Shown here: positions 22,591-35,154 of the stretch, piece by piece | How positions within the stretch are numbered: the first letter of the stretch is position 1 | Layout: the number at the start of each line of letters is the position of its first letter | Source: Symsagittifera roscoffensis | Lineage: Eukaryota > Xenacoelomorpha > Acoela > Convolutidae | Length of the DNA: 60,000 nt | Direction of reading: 5' to 3' | Assembly: GCF_963678635.1 (NCBI RefSeq) | Contig: NW_026970992.1 | Location: 64,001 to 124,000, forward strand | Made by a program: the position numbers and the translations under genes | The notes under the pieces: model-generated | Database searches by the model: none | Told to the model about the DNA's origin: nothing | What the model saw: the letters and a program-made list of their open reading frames with translations, nothing else

Positions 22591-23115
22591 CTACACACAC
22601 AAAAAAAAATACAATACATCAAAGTTTAATTCAATAGTTATGAGTTCATACAAATCAAGGATAGCCAGTTGCCGTGGAAGTAGCACAGAGTGTTAGGGCC
22701 ATAGTCTTAAAAAATACAACTTTTTTTCAAATTAGTGTCGTTTTTGTGTTGGGTGTGATAAAAAAAATGTGAACAAAAAAATAGGCAAACGCGACAGTCA
22801 TAGTCAAATAGGCCAATTGGAAAACAGTTTTTTCTTTTTTTTTTTCTGTAGATTTGATTCCAAAATGGCGCTAAAAAACTCGAAAAATGAGCTTAACTCG
22901 AGTAAAATGAAAACTTCACGGCTTAATTTAAGCTTAAGTAAGCTATTGTAAGCCTGCACGCCCACATAATTAGCTCGAAATTAGGCGAAAAATCTAACAA
23001 TTCAGACCGGTTTTTCTCGAGTATTCCGATGGATATTTGTGGTACCTGATTTCGCGTGGAAGACAAAAAAAACAAAGACACAACCAAATACAAAAATCCT
23101 ACACATTTTTTCAAT

Positions 23116-24486
23116 AGACGGAACAATTAATGTCCAATATAATGCATAAATACAAGCGGTAGGTCGTCAAAAAGCAATTACGAGCTAGTTTGACACCTTT
23201 GTTGCTATTTTTCCTTTGTTTGCTGTATGATTGCAATGGTAAGCACACAAAACCATATCATCCGGCCTCGACGAGACAAAGTTCAACGCAACAAACTAAA
23301 AGACTCAAGAAAGACTCAAAAAAGTCTGGAAAAGAATAGAAACCGCAATATGAATTAAATGCTTAGAGAGCTCTTCTTCTAAACTAAACTTAGCAATAAA
23401 ATTTTTTGTCCAACTTGGTACCCTTCAAGTTCAACCTGTTAAGACTGATACCCTTCAAGTTTTGAAAAACATTTAATTAGAAAAAAAACAAATGGTTTCA
23501 AAACTCTTTCACTTTTAAGAAGATTTTATAGTTGAAACTCTTTTTATTGATAAAATTGACTCAATTTGAGGAAACTAGATCAATAGATAAATTTTTTCTT
23601 TAGACACTAGAAGTCCATCCTATTTTTTGTTATCCTTATAATTTTTGTAATTCGAAAGATGAATTCGTCTTTATCTTAAAAGGGGAATTTGAAAAAAATC
23701 AAAAATTAAGCCCAAAAAATCAAAATTGAGCGTAAGAAAAATTTTCCAAACAAAACCAAAAAAATCATCACGAACTATATAAGGGTCTTCAATACACTCA
23801 TGGAATCTTAAAAGATGAGCAAAGATGGAAAACAATTTGACTAGAAACCGTTTTTTCGAAATTTGCTCAGAACCAGATCATTTTTTTTCAATTTTGTCGT
23901 ATTGATGGAAGTAAACATTTTAAGACACCGCTGAAATGAAAATTGAAGCCAATTGAGGATTGGAAAAAAGTAATGAACGGAAGTAAACATAAAAAACACG
24001 AACTTTGTTGAAAAAATCTTTCGAATTTAAAAAAAATAATAATAAGCCTTTTAAACTTTTTGAAATTTTAAAATGATTTATAATGGCGCTTTATTGATAA
24101 CATTAATTTAAGCTGAGAAAATTGGATAAACAGGTAAAATTTTTATTCCGCTGGAAATCTAAAAAGTAAATTCCACTTTCGGAACTATAAATCGTTCACT
24201 ATTTTTCGCGTCATTTTCTCTTTCGTATTTGGAGAGTGCTATTTACGTCACTTTGCAACTCAAACAATGCATATATACGTATGTGCATTCATCAATGCAT
24301 CAATATGTAAGAAAGAACATCTTTAGTTATTAGAGCATTTTAAGACTTTTTCCTGAAAAAATCTGCAAGACCTATATAAGAGCATTCTTCAAAATGTTCA
24401 TTACTGTTAAAAACGCTTCGATTAAATGCTAGTCTGATCTTCAAGTTCTGTTACATAATGACAATCTTTAAATTTGGATAATTTTG
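23116..24486. other. AT-rich non-coding DNA
   Basis: I see no gene, RNA or clean mobile-element end here; a short imperfect repeat of 'gtacccttcaagtt' occurs at about 23418 and 23449. This is the zone where upstream exons of the minus-strand two-pass membrane gene would be expected. Confidence 0.4.
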
Positions 24487-25400
24487 GCAAAAAGTGCAAT
24501 ATTTTTTTTTTTGGTTTTTAGTCGGCTTAGATTGTTTTGCTATTATTTCAACGTTTTCCTGTTTTTCGTACTTCTGAGAAATTGCTGCCATGAAGTTCCT
24601 AAATATGCACCAAAATCACAAAACACAACGTGCCTTTTTGTAATTTTTACTCAGCTTGGAACAGAGGCGGATCTAGGATTTTCTCCAGGGGGGGGGGCGG
24701 ATTTTCAAAAAAAAGTTCGAAAATTTTGACGACCTTTTTTTTTTTAGGTCGACCAAATTGATTTTTCGAGCTCTCCCAAAGCACTGTTTTGCCCCTTTTT
24801 TGGCAAAATTTTCTGCGCCGCAGGCAAAACTTTGAAAAAACAGTCAAAAAAGCCGTTTTTGGGCACTTTTTGAAAAATGTTGACAAAAAAATCGCGTTTT
24901 TTTTGGCGCGCGCTCCCCCTCAAAGTTAGTATATATTGGCGCCAAAGGCACCTTTAGAAAAATTTTAGGGCCGGTCGGCCAAAAATGGATTTCTGAAAAA
25001 GTATCAAAGGGGGGACCCTTTGGGTCGGCAGGGGGTCGAATCCCCCCGCCCCCCCCCCCCCTAAATCCGCCCCTGGCTTGGAACTACACATAGAATAAAT
25101 GCTTAAATTGTATACTTATTGTCTGTCTCCTCAGAACCCTAAAAAATTGAACCTTGCAAATAGTGCTAAAATGTTTCTTTTTGGTTTTTGAATCAGATAT
25201 GATTGTTTTGCTTTTAGTTTTTCATTTTCCTGTTTTTTTGTATTTTTGGGAATTTGCTGTCATGAAGTTCACAAACATGCACCAAAATCAGCCAACTCAA
25301 TGTGCCTTTTTGTAACATTTCTTACTCATATTGGAGTTACACAAAGAATAAATGCTTATATTGGATACTTATTGTCCGTCTCCACCGAACCGTACAAAAC
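24487..25400. repeat. tandem duplication, one unit interrupted by a MITE
   Basis: Unit A (24487-25143) and unit B (about 25165-25400) share the order: 'tttttggttttt', 'gattgttttgct', 'ttttcctgttttt', 'gaagttc', 'atgcaccaaaatca', 'gtgcctttttgtaa' and 'gaataaatgctta'. Unit A differs by carrying the MITE at 24662-25075. Unit B shows the empty site (ttactcatattggagttacac). Confidence 0.8.
24662..25075. mobile_element. hAT-like MITE with 8-bp target duplication
   Basis: It starts CAGAGGCGGATCTAGG and ends CTAAATCCGCCCCTG, near-perfect terminal inverted repeats of the CAGGGGCGG hAT type. It is flanked by gcttggaa at 24654-24661 and 25076-25083, the 8-bp duplication expected for hAT transposition. 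414 bp, no coding capacity; the interior has GCGCGCGC and G-runs. It must have been mobilised by a transposase from elsewhere. Confidence 0.9.
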
Positions 25401-27893
25401 TGCTAATAAAATTTTGATAATAGATTTTAGTTAAATTTAGTTTAAAATCAAGGAACTCAATTATAGGTTTCTTTATACTATTTTTTTAAAATTATGTAAT
25501 TACAATATAATATTATTATTGAATACTAAAATATTACTCTAAGGATAAATGGAACTTAATTTGACAAATTTTTGTCAAACAAAATAGTTTTCTATGAAAG
25601 TTCTCACTCCAAATGGAGCAGTGAGTGCTCGGTCGAAGCCATAACATGTACGGTAGAGGAACTGGTCACCCCTTAGGTAGCGACCAAATTTCTACCCTAG
25701 CAATTACACCTTGGGGTGGGTGTGGTCACTATTGTTGTTTGCTATCAGCTTCACTAATTTCTTACTGTTTAGATATTTACTTGTTCTTTCGCCTTTTTCA
25801 ATTTCTTTGCAAACAAAAAAATAGATTTTTTTTCGTTTCGTTCAAATTTGTTTTTCGAATTTCATTTCTCAATTCGTTTGCTAATCCTTGTTCGTAAGTA
25901 AAAAAGAAGTAATTGGAGCAATTTTCTACGCGTCATTTCAATTTGTAATATTATTGTTCACAAACGAGCTTATGCAGAAGCAAGCAGTAAAAAAATTGAA
26001 CATGAAATCACCCAAATGAGTCCCCCCATTTTAGAGGGAAAGAACGTTTTTATTTAAAAATTAAAGCATTGACTTGATGATGAATAAAGAATATCTGTCA
26101 ACATTCTTCTGAGAAATCTATTCAAAAGTTGAACCCAAGCTGAATCTTTTGGGAAAATTCCAAAGTCAATGGTGAGCTCTGAATTGTACAGGCTTCCTAA
26201 TTTACTTTTTTCTTGCAATTTGCTATTTGTGTAGGAATTACAATTTCTTTAAGTTAAAATAAATGAAGATTTGAGTTTGAACAAAGCTCATAAAGTTTTT
26301 TCGATTGGTTTTTCAAATTGGTGATGATAAACGACTCTGCTCGGATATCGGGGCAAAAACTGAGTGTGCCGACTGCTCCGCAAAAACTGTCAAACAGTTC
26401 TGATAAAAATAAGTGTAATGAAATACAAAAAAAATTATAATAATTTGAGTCGTTTAGGGAAATAATTTGACCAATTAGCGTGACTCTTGTTCTTACAATT
26501 GAAATAGGAAGTGAACTTGTGTTCCGGTGTTTTTTTCTGTTTTTTTTTGTCTTCGACACAAAATCAGATACCGCAAACAATTATGAAAATGGGTCGAAGG
26601 ATATAACAAATAAAGCTCTTTCGAATATGTGATTAGAACAAAATTTGAAAATTTTCAAAATTTGTCTTAATGGCGAGACAAATTGTTGAGTATTAGCTCA
26701 GTTTCGAGCAATTGAGTGACGTTCCTAATGTAAATCTTATCTTTTCTAGACTTATAGGCTCAAAAAAACTTAACTTCACTGAAAATAAAATTAGTCTTGG
26801 ACATTCAATTTACCGCTCTCTACGCAATGTAGGTTTTCAGAACAAAAATTGCTGTGTAAAAAGTTCGAAAAAATGTTACGTTTTTTGTAAATGTGGTCTT
26901 TTTGGGCTCTCGCTCATTAAAAAAACGATGTCAATTATTCTTTGATTACTTACTTTATAATAACTCGTATAGTTTCATAACTGTAGTCTGCTTAAACAAA
27001 TGACACTAATTCGAAGAAAGAAAAGAAAAACAGTTTTTATTAGTTTTTTTTAATGTGCTTCCTGAACAGCAACCAGCCATTCTTGTTTAAATTTGCAACC
27101 ATTTGAAATGCGTGTTAATTTAGCATCGTATATGATATCTTAATAGCGCACACATTCTAGGCCAAAACATTACAAAGGTTACAACTTTTGAACCTGGAGA
27201 ACTAAACCAAAAAAATTGCATGTCATTATCTTGATTGAAGTAAACATTTTTTTTCAATATTTTTTTACTCTCCAAACTAAAATATAAAAAAACCACCCCA
27301 AGAAAATAAAAACTTCATTTTTGTTGACAGTCAGAACTAAAATTTCTATAATCAAACGACTGATTTGAGCCATGTAAAATGCATGGACTGAACAAATTAT
27401 CAAATTGTCAATGAAAAAAAAAACATAAAAAATAGTGCTCATATTTGGGAGCAAGCTCGAGAAAACCTAATTTTCCGAAGCCCCCACAAAATAGCTTTCA
27501 ATGAAAGAATTTGATTAAAAAAATTAATAAATGGGTTTTCCGTTGTTCTTTTGATGTCATCCCCCGCACGCTGTGTATTTTACAAGCTGATATATTCCGC
27601 GTTATAATTACCTTAAATGGTTTATTGGGTGAAAATAGGGTAGGTTTTAGGCCAAAATATAGTGTAAAATACGAGGTGATAAATTTTGCTTATCTATCTC
27701 AAAATGGCCATATAGGCATTTTTCAAACCCCCATATTTTTTTAGTAAAATATCTTTTCAATTTCAGGGTCAAGACATCAAATTCAGATGTTAGAGTTCTT
27801 CTCAAAAACGGCTATTTGAAAAATCAAAATTTGCATTTAGAGAAAACCCGAGCAACAAAAGTTGTAACAATAGTTCAAACGCATAGTTTTAGA
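25401..27893. other. AT-rich non-coding DNA
   Basis: No gene can be supported. A GC-richer island at about 25615-25735 (around 'ggtcaccccttaggtagcgacc' and 'ttggggtgggtgtggtcac') stands out from its flanks but shows no convincing frame, splice pair or RNA fold by eye. Confidence 0.4.
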
Positions 27894-28229
27894 CAGGGGC
27901 GGATTTAGGGGGGGGGGGAGGGGGGGGGGCGGACGCTCTCTCCTCCCTTCCCTCAGGGATTCGACCCCCTGCCGACCCAAAGGGTCCCCCCTTTGATACT
28001 TTTTCAGAAATCCATTTTTGGCCGACCGACCCTAAAATTTTTCTAAAGGCGCCTTTGGCGCCAATATATACTAGCTTTGAGGGGGAGCGCGCGCCAAAAA
28101 AAAAAACGCAGTTCTTTGGGAGAGCTCGAAAAATCAATTTAGTCGACCTAAAAAAAAAGGTCGTCAAAATTTTCGAATTTTTTTTTCAAAATCCGCCCCT
28201 CCCTCGAGAAAATCCTAGATCCGCCCCTG
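27894..28229. mobile_element. hAT-like MITE with 8-bp target duplication
   Basis: It starts CAGGGGCGGATTTAGG and ends CCTAGATCCGCCCCTG. It is flanked by gttttaga at 27886-27893 and 28230-28237. Same family as 24662-25075 in opposite orientation, 336 bp, without coding capacity. Clean ends and an intact duplication indicate a fairly recent insertion. Confidence 0.9.
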
Positions 28230-28237
28230 GTTTTAGA

Positions 28238-29699
28238 AGCTTCTTTATCTTCAAAGTCAAAACTAGTTTAATCAAAAAAGTAATTTTAAATTCTCTGATT
28301 GTGAACTTCATTTTGTAGCACAAAGTTTTACATACAATTTCGAATTGTTTGTTTTAAGCAATTCTTTTGGCAAAATTTGTAGATCAAAACCGTCAAAATC
28401 TCATGTAATAATACTATTAAGTTCAAAACATCGCAAGCCATTCCGCCCATATTTTGTGGGAGACCCAACATCAGTTTTGACTATATTCCGTTTGAAAAAC
28501 CCGCAAGCAAACAATCAAATAATGAAGATGACCGCATTTACAAATGAAGATGAACATTTTGACAAAACTTTGATTAGAATTATGCCGCGGGTTTCCTTTA
28601 AAAATTTTTTTGAGACTATCATAATTTTTGTTTTATTCCAAAAAGCCCTTTTGAACTTTAAAGCGTTTTGTAACTATAGACTTACTGTATCATTTTCTCG
28701 AACTAAGGCCTGCCATTGTTCGTATACAAAACAGATTGAAAAGATAATTGAATCCGTAACAACAAGCAGGGTGAAAAAGATTAATTCTCTCTCAATGAAA
28801 AATTAGCTCATTAACCGATTTTGGTTGAACATGAAACGCAGATTGAAAGCTAAAAGCTTGCGTCAAAAATTAATCATAATTTTTTTGCACTGCTTTGCTT
28901 TCAATTTTTAACTTTAAAGTCAATTGTGCCCAGCAAACTTGCAAATACATGCACGCTCAAACACCGAAATTTATTCTGGATTTAGTTAAGGATATAAATT
29001 ACAATTAATTTAAATCAGTCATTTTTTAAACAAACTATTCATTTGGATAACACTCAAATGAGTTTGTCTGATTTTTTCCCCTCTCTGATCGAGGTTTTGA
29101 CTTTATGATACGACCAAAATGGGAGAGCCAGATGTCAATGTGCGACCAAAAATCCATAGCCGCGCAGGGCTTATAGTCGAACTGAGTCGAACCATCTGTC
29201 ACATGTTGTTTATCCAAAAGTAAAAGGATTTTTGTGGCTCATAAAGTTTGTGTGATACCCAAACTATTTGCAGTTCGAACATTTTTGTTTTAAAAAAAGG
29301 CTATTGATTTTTTCTTCAATATATCGCATTTCAGGTAATTGGAAAAAATTATCAAAATAAAAAAAATTATTCGTTCAACGACAAAAATCGTACACTACAT
29401 CCCCATCACATCTCTTAACTTTCAAATTATTTGCACTATGAAGCCACTGAATTAATTGCTAAAATATTGTCTCGAGCTGGCTTTTCTGTCAATGTTTGCA
29501 ATCTAAAAAAGCATTGTTCAAGCATGGTACTTGGTAATGTGCATTATATAATATCATTAAGATTTGCTTAAACCTAATTTTCGAAATGTCAGTTCTTCAT
29601 GCATTAATGATCGGACCATTAATGTTCGGACCACTTAAAGTTTTTTTCAGATAGTACAAACAAACTCTTAGATGAATGAGGGGGCATCATTCTTAGGGT
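28238..29699. other. no supportable gene
   Basis: AT-rich. An open frame at 28345-28806 (+) has no recognisable domain or coding bias. A GC-richer block at 29080-29210 follows a pyrimidine tract ending in AG (about 29091) and holds a 34-codon ATG frame starting GEPDVNVRPKIHSRAG; it could be an exon, but no partner exon is evident. Confidence 0.35.
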
Positions 29700-29879
29700 T
29701 GTGTACTCAAAGTCCAACTTAAAAAAACTTTAAAATGAATATTTTTGAAAAATTGATTATTCGAGTATGAGATGACACAATTTGTTCTGTATTACTCATT
29801 ATAAATAAAATTAGCAAAAGAATTAAGCAAAAATAAGCTGAACAACTACAAAACCGTTGCAAACAATAAGTTAAAAGGT

Positions 29880-31120
29880 GGTCCTGAAAGGTGAACAACT
29901 TAAATAAGCTGGAAGATGAACCAAATTGAAAAAAGGCAAAAAACCTCAGAGTAAGCTGTATTGCTAGCACTGAAATGTGTTTATGTTCTCGCAACTGGAG
30001 TATGCAACAGCGAGATTACGCCTAGATTCAACTCAAAACTCAAAATTCAACTCAAAAAATTAAAATCCTAAATACCTGTTTAATTGTCCAAAACAATATT
30101 TTTTCTATTAAAAATTTGCATAGCCAAGTTTTTTTTATTAACAAAATTAGTCACACTGATTAGTTTTTTCCTGCTAACTTAGTTTGTTTTGTTTAATAGT
30201 GTACGAAAACTTTAAGATCAAAGTGAGAAGTTTGTTCAGCAAGAGGATTAAAAGTTTCAGCAGTGGAGGTCTATGGTACTTTATGTTTACTGTTTCGTTT
30301 TCTGAGAAAGTAAAGGAATGCACTTGCTTTGGGTATTTTTTTTGTTCATAGGAGTTTCGGTAATCAAAACAACCATTATTAGCAAAACTTTTTTATCCGC
30401 GATTTGCAGTTAACAGTTATGATGCTTAAACTTATTACCTTTTTTGTGATCAAAATTGCGCTGAAAACTATCCTATTTTCATTGTTTCCCTAAATGACTC
30501 GAAGCTTAATGCTTAATTTATATATTGGTATCAAAAATTTATAGTTTATCAAAGTAATTTAACCAAAACTACTCGAGACCGACTTAAAATTTATCGGACT
30601 AATCAGGGCTTTGCGTAGTACGCAAGCATTCTTGTCTATGTACCCCAAACTTCTCGAGATGCCAGAAATTTACCAGGATGGTTGCATTAAAAACTTTTTC
30701 AAATTTTGAGTTCAGATTGTCATTATTTTTATTGGGATATAAATTTTGGTTGAAACCACAAATTACTAGCAAAGCAAAAAAGAATACATCAAAAAATTCA
30801 TTTTTCAAATATATATAAGATCTCAATCGGTTTTGTATTTTGCAATAGCTCATAAACGTCAAAATTATTGTGTGAGTAACAAATAAAAAAAGACTAAAAG
30901 GTGATCATACTTGGAAACAAAAACAAAAAACTTCAGAATGTGTTGCGCTTAAGTACTGAAACTTTGTTCTATTCTCGCATCTGGAATATGCAAGAGCGAG
31001 ACTCCCTGTGTGTACTAGTGGCTCGATACAACTAAAATTGATGTTTTAACAATTTAAAAGCCTAAGTACGTGTTTTGATGTCAAAAAGCAATAATTGGAA
31101 ATTTTAAAAAATTTTTGACT
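29880..31120. repeat. diverged direct repeat pair, ~1 kb apart
   Basis: About 29885-30110 and 30890-31110 share 'ctcgcaactggagtatgcaa / ctcgcatctggaatatgcaa' followed by 'gcgaga', with matching order of poorer matches on both sides ('caaaaaac', 'actgaaa', 'aaaatcctaaatacctgttt / aaaagcctaagtacgtgttt'). No coding capacity; the family is unknown. Confidence 0.55.
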
Positions 31121-31249
31121 GCCTTTAGCTGGACTCGAAGAAATAATAAAATAAATCAATTTCAAGTTCAATCAAAGTCAAGTATTAAGTGTTATAGTTT
31201 GATTTGTACAGGGTAAGAATATAATCAGTTAAAACACACGTGTTCAGTA

Positions 31250-31410
31250 TGTTTTGGCGCAATATTGGAAAACTAGTGCAATATCTGAACCAATAAGGCA
31301 ATATTTGAAAAACTAGCGCAACAATTGAAACTCTAGTGAAAAAATATTTAACAATTGCTCTAAACTTCCAAAAACGAATTCAAAAGACTAGTGCAATATT
31401 TTTCGTAGAA
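31250..31410. repeat. short degenerate tandem repeats
   Basis: Repeated 'gcaatatt(t)gaaaaactagtgcaatat'-like words appear at about 31258, 31275, 31300, 31318 and 31395, separated by AT-rich filler. There is no gene here. Confidence 0.5.
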
Positions 31411-33009
31411 ACGTTAACCAAAAGAAATTAGTACGTAAAATCATCTGTTAGCGTGAAAAATTTTTCAATTGTGGGTGATTTGCTCTAAATTTTACATGCT
31501 TTTCATACCAGATAAGCAACAGCGTATATTGCAATCGAATTAAGTTCACATATCGACAATGCGTGTCTCAATTTGATCAAAAATATTCTTGTTGCAGTAT
31601 GAAGCTGTTGCGTATCTATTACTCAGCTTGTGCATACTAATTAGTTTGCATAAAAAAATTATGTATACGCTTTGTTTATCATAAATGCATTCTTCAAAGC
31701 GCGCACAGTTAAAAAGCAAAAAGTTTTTGAAATCCCAGAACTTAACCAAAGATGATTGCATTATTTTTCGATCACCGGTACGGGCACGATAGAAAAATCT
31801 CACCAAGCATATTCTCTTTGATAATCTGAACAAAATTAAACTGGACTCTGCGGAATTTTTGTTTACTTGATTAGACAGAGTTCTTTCCAATCAATCAAAA
31901 CTTGAAAAGCTGCTTGCTAAACCGCTGTATGAGTTTTCGACTTTAAAGCAACCTTAAAAATTTTGTATGTGTGACTGTCATGAGAAGTTAGACTGACGCG
32001 GCTGCTCAATGTATGCACTTTTTGCATAGAATTTTTAGATTTTACAATTTTTCCGGGAAATTATTTAAAAAATTTGAATACTTTTTATGTTTCTTAAAAT
32101 AATGTCAACCAACTATCACGCAGTGTGTTTTTCTAGGCCAATCAAAAAAATTTGAAAATGGTAGTTTTTTTAGTGAAAATTTTTTGATGCGAAATACAAA
32201 GTTGCAAAAAAAGCGGCGGTTGCTCTACAAGTAGTGCCAACTAAGTCAACAATAGTGATTGTTTCTAAAAACACAATAAAACTGCCGGAAGCAATTTTCC
32301 ATGTCGTATTTTGAACACAAACTTTTTTAGTTTTTTGTTAAAAAAGTGAAAAAAAAAAACTGCAAGCTGGAGAGTATTTTTTGTTTGGAAAAAACTATAT
32401 CTTCAATTGTACTCAGTCATCAAATTTTTAAGTCCTTATAAAAATTATATGCTTCTAGAAAGCTACAAATTTTGCTAATTTTAGAAACACCATTTTGAAT
32501 AAAAAAGTTTATTAGTAGTTAACTTCACTCACATATAATATATTTGAAGATATATTTTGCTTTAATGGTTTATCAACAATGATTTTTGTGTAAAACTGAT
32601 AACCATTGAAAAAATTTGGTAAAATTACCTTCAAAAATTTTATTTTTTTAGTGGATCATCATTATGATCATCATTATCGAAAATTTTTCCCAGCAAAACT
32701 TAAAATATTTTTCTGAATTTTTTTCATTAATGTTATTCTTGAAAAGTATTAGGTCATTTGATGAAACTTTTCAGGACAAAAAGCAACCTAAGGATGTATA
32801 ATTGTTCCGTCTTTCGAAGATATTCGGAGTTTTTATGCTTGGTGTGGTTGTTTTTTGGTCAGTAATTTTTTTCCGATCAAAATAATAATTTCTTATGAAA
32901 AATTTTATACGCCAATAAAGATATCGACTCCCTGAGTTCAAATGTTAAGAGACATTTTGCCTCCAATCATTTTTTGCTAAGTTCTGGGGGTCTAAAAATG
33001 CCAATTTTG
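31411..33009. other. AT-rich non-coding DNA
   Basis: Nothing supportable is seen. Scattered open frames are short and lack recognisable features. Confidence 0.4.
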
Positions 33010-33262
33010 CCATGCTTTGAACTAATTTATGCGCGCTGCGAAGATTTCTTTAACGATGCGGAAGTCTGATGCAATTTATTTATGCACTTGAGTGAAATGA
33101 ATTAACGCAAGCTAATTGGCATTAATTAGTAGCACTCATGAATAATGTTGTCCAAATATTCCATGGTTTTAAAATATATTTTTTATCAACAACTATTTGA
33201 TACTGATTAACGGCAGTCGGAACATTCAGGGCTTTGCCCTGGTGTACGAGCAGTCTTGTGAA
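33010..33262 (+). repeat. dispersed repeat ending ACGAGCAGTCTTGT, copy 1
   Basis: It ends with ggaacattcagggctttgcc and tgtacgagcagtcttgtgaa. The 5' part has GCG-rich words and 'gaattaacgcaagctaattgg'. The same order recurs at about 35540-35835 (+), 36110-36225 (+) and 54930-55165 (-), with weaker partial matches at 30590-30640 and 51340-51380. No terminal inverted repeats or coding capacity were found; it could be a SINE, MITE or structured RNA family. Confidence 0.55.
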
Positions 33263-33969
33263 CTTATAAATTCGAAGCAAAAAGATGCGCTCCTCGACTA
33301 TACAAGAAAACTTAAAAAATTTGCCTTATTTTAGTTTTTTTTTGTTTTCACTCAAAATTAAAGGGAATTTTTTTTAAAAAATGGCATTGGATGATCATTT
33401 AGTTTGAAAGCATAAAAAATTCAATGCATAAAAACTTACTATTATTACGGATTCAACGTTCAGATTAGAAAAAATATGCTTGTTCAGGATTTGGTTTCTC
33501 TTACAAGCCACATACATTACAGCAAGTTGAAAGGGAGTTCTTGTTTGCTATTCAATGAATTGCTAAGCCTTTTTTGCTTAAATCAGAAAAAAAAGGTTTT
33601 CATTTTTGCAAAGATATACACAATGTCCAAAAGCCGTTGCTGATATTTTATTTCTTTTCCCGATCATAATAAAAACACAATTTGAAATAATTAAGACGTG
33701 ACGTTGCAGGTTTGTTTTGTTAATCTATGTGGAAAGCTTTCAAAAACGCACAGTTCGTTCAAACTAAACCTGCACCACTATAAGCCAAGGTGTTCTTTTT
33801 TTTAAACGTCACAAATGTAAAAACTACTCCTGTCTACTCAGATAGGACGTTTTGCAGCAAAATCACTACGTCTATGGAAAACTTGCAAATAAAAAAACAA
33901 TTTAATTATATGCACTGGCTTAAAATAATTTATTTTATTCAAGTATTGCTTCATCTCATCTTTTTGTAG

Positions 33970-34935
33970 TCTGAAATATGACAACCAACTTCGGGTTCTA
34001 TTCGGATCCAAGCAAATCAGAGGCCGTTTTTTCGACTCCTCGGACAACCACGACAACCATTCATACAAACAACGATGAGTCATCAGGGAGAAGCATGTCA
34101 CAACCTCCCCCATATTCCTCACTGACAGCAAACACAGGGGATTATCCTATTTCAGGGGGAATCTCAGACCGGTCAGTGAGAGTTAGGGATCGAATCTTTC
34201 CCCAAATGAACTCTTTTTTATAAAAAATTATCACCAAGAGAAAAAAGTAAAAGTCAATCAAAACACATTTGAATCAAACAATAGACTACCGTGAGGAAGT
34301 GTTGACGTTTTCCCCAAAAAGTTTTGATTTTTAGTTTTGCTTCTTTTTTTCTGCGCTGGTCACATTTCGATCAAACCAACAAGGAAGATGAAATAAATGA
34401 GTGATCTGAAAATTAGTGTGTTATCTCAGCTTATTTTTTTTTTAAAATTTTATCGGTGGGATTTGACAGCAACTGAAAGATCTTTGACGCAAAAAATACT
34501 ATTAAATTCGATATTTGATGTTGACCTGGCACCGAATTGGTGTTCGAAAATGTCCGCTGGCCTTTTTATGGGTTGTAAAAATTGAATTGTTGCAAAAAAA
34601 CATTCCAGAAACCGGTTAATGTTCAAAAAACGGAAAACACGAGTCATCCAATCAAACATGTGGATTTCTGGAAAAACTGGCATATGTGATCTACTACAGA
34701 TATCTTTCTTACGTGCAATAATTATTGTATTTTCAGAACCTGGGAAATTTTACCGCCTTCAAGTCCCCCGCCAGCTTATCAGCAAAGCAATGAAAATGTG
34801 ATGGCTGCACGAATTCCTCCTGCAACCGAAGACAACTGTAAAAATAAGCAATTAAAGAGAGGTGCAATCAGTCTTTCGATTACTCTCGTTTCCATCGGAG
34901 TATCTCTTCTTCTGATCTTTATCTTAACTCTTTAA
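33970..34935 (+). CDS. PPxY-containing, C-terminally membrane-anchored small protein
   Basis: Two coding exons. Exon 1 has an acceptor-like TTTTTGTAG at 33961-33969, ATG at 33978, and ends ...GACCG|GTCAGT at 34171. Exon 2 runs from 34737, after TTTTCAG, to the TAA at 34933-34935. Phase 2 matches (CG|A, Arg65). The 130-residue product has a Thr/Ser-rich N-terminus (PRTTTTTIHT), PPPY at 43-46, PPPAY at 75-79, a basic stop at about 100-106 (KNKQLKR) and one hydrophobic helix, 107-130, ending at the C-terminus. PPxY motifs bind WW domains, for example those of NEDD4-type ubiquitin ligases; an adaptor role is inference. Exon 1 is GC-richer than its flanks. The upstream AG at 33969 suggests a 5' UTR intron. 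Confidence 0.7.
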
Positions 34936-35154
34936 CCTCTTTGCCTCAGTTCCAATATTTAACATGAATTTAGATTGGATTGAAAGCTATTTTTATTCTG
35001 ATGCAGATAGCAGATATCATAGCATAACACATTCAAAAATAGTTTGCAACAAAAAACAACTCTCTCTTATCTCTTAAATGGCCAAACAAAATCTAAATCA
35101 GTAGCAATCACTCATTTACGCTGCTAATCTTCTCATGCCAAAGGTTAGCGCAGC

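Larger units (their letters stand above)
12317..23115. repeat. right arm of the inverted duplication
   Basis: Reverse complement of 1-9692, beginning directly after the 200-N gap and ending at 23115, where the window no longer holds left-arm sequence to compare. It keeps the fuller version of the Gypsy element (gag and leader) and an uninterrupted BEL-2 gag. Single-base changes and 1-4 bp indels separate the arms throughout the non-coding parts, while the membrane-protein exons are identical. Confidence 0.93.

Noticed and set aside
25615-25735. Possible RNA gene or exon in a GC-richer island
   Set aside because: No cloverleaf, no consistent open frame with splice sites, and no second copy seen.
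28345-28806. 153-codon frame on the plus strand
   Set aside because: No domain, no coding-like composition compared with flanks, no splice context; likely chance.
31546-31890. 114-codon minus-strand frame
   Set aside because: AT-rich, no recognisable motif and isolated; likely chance.
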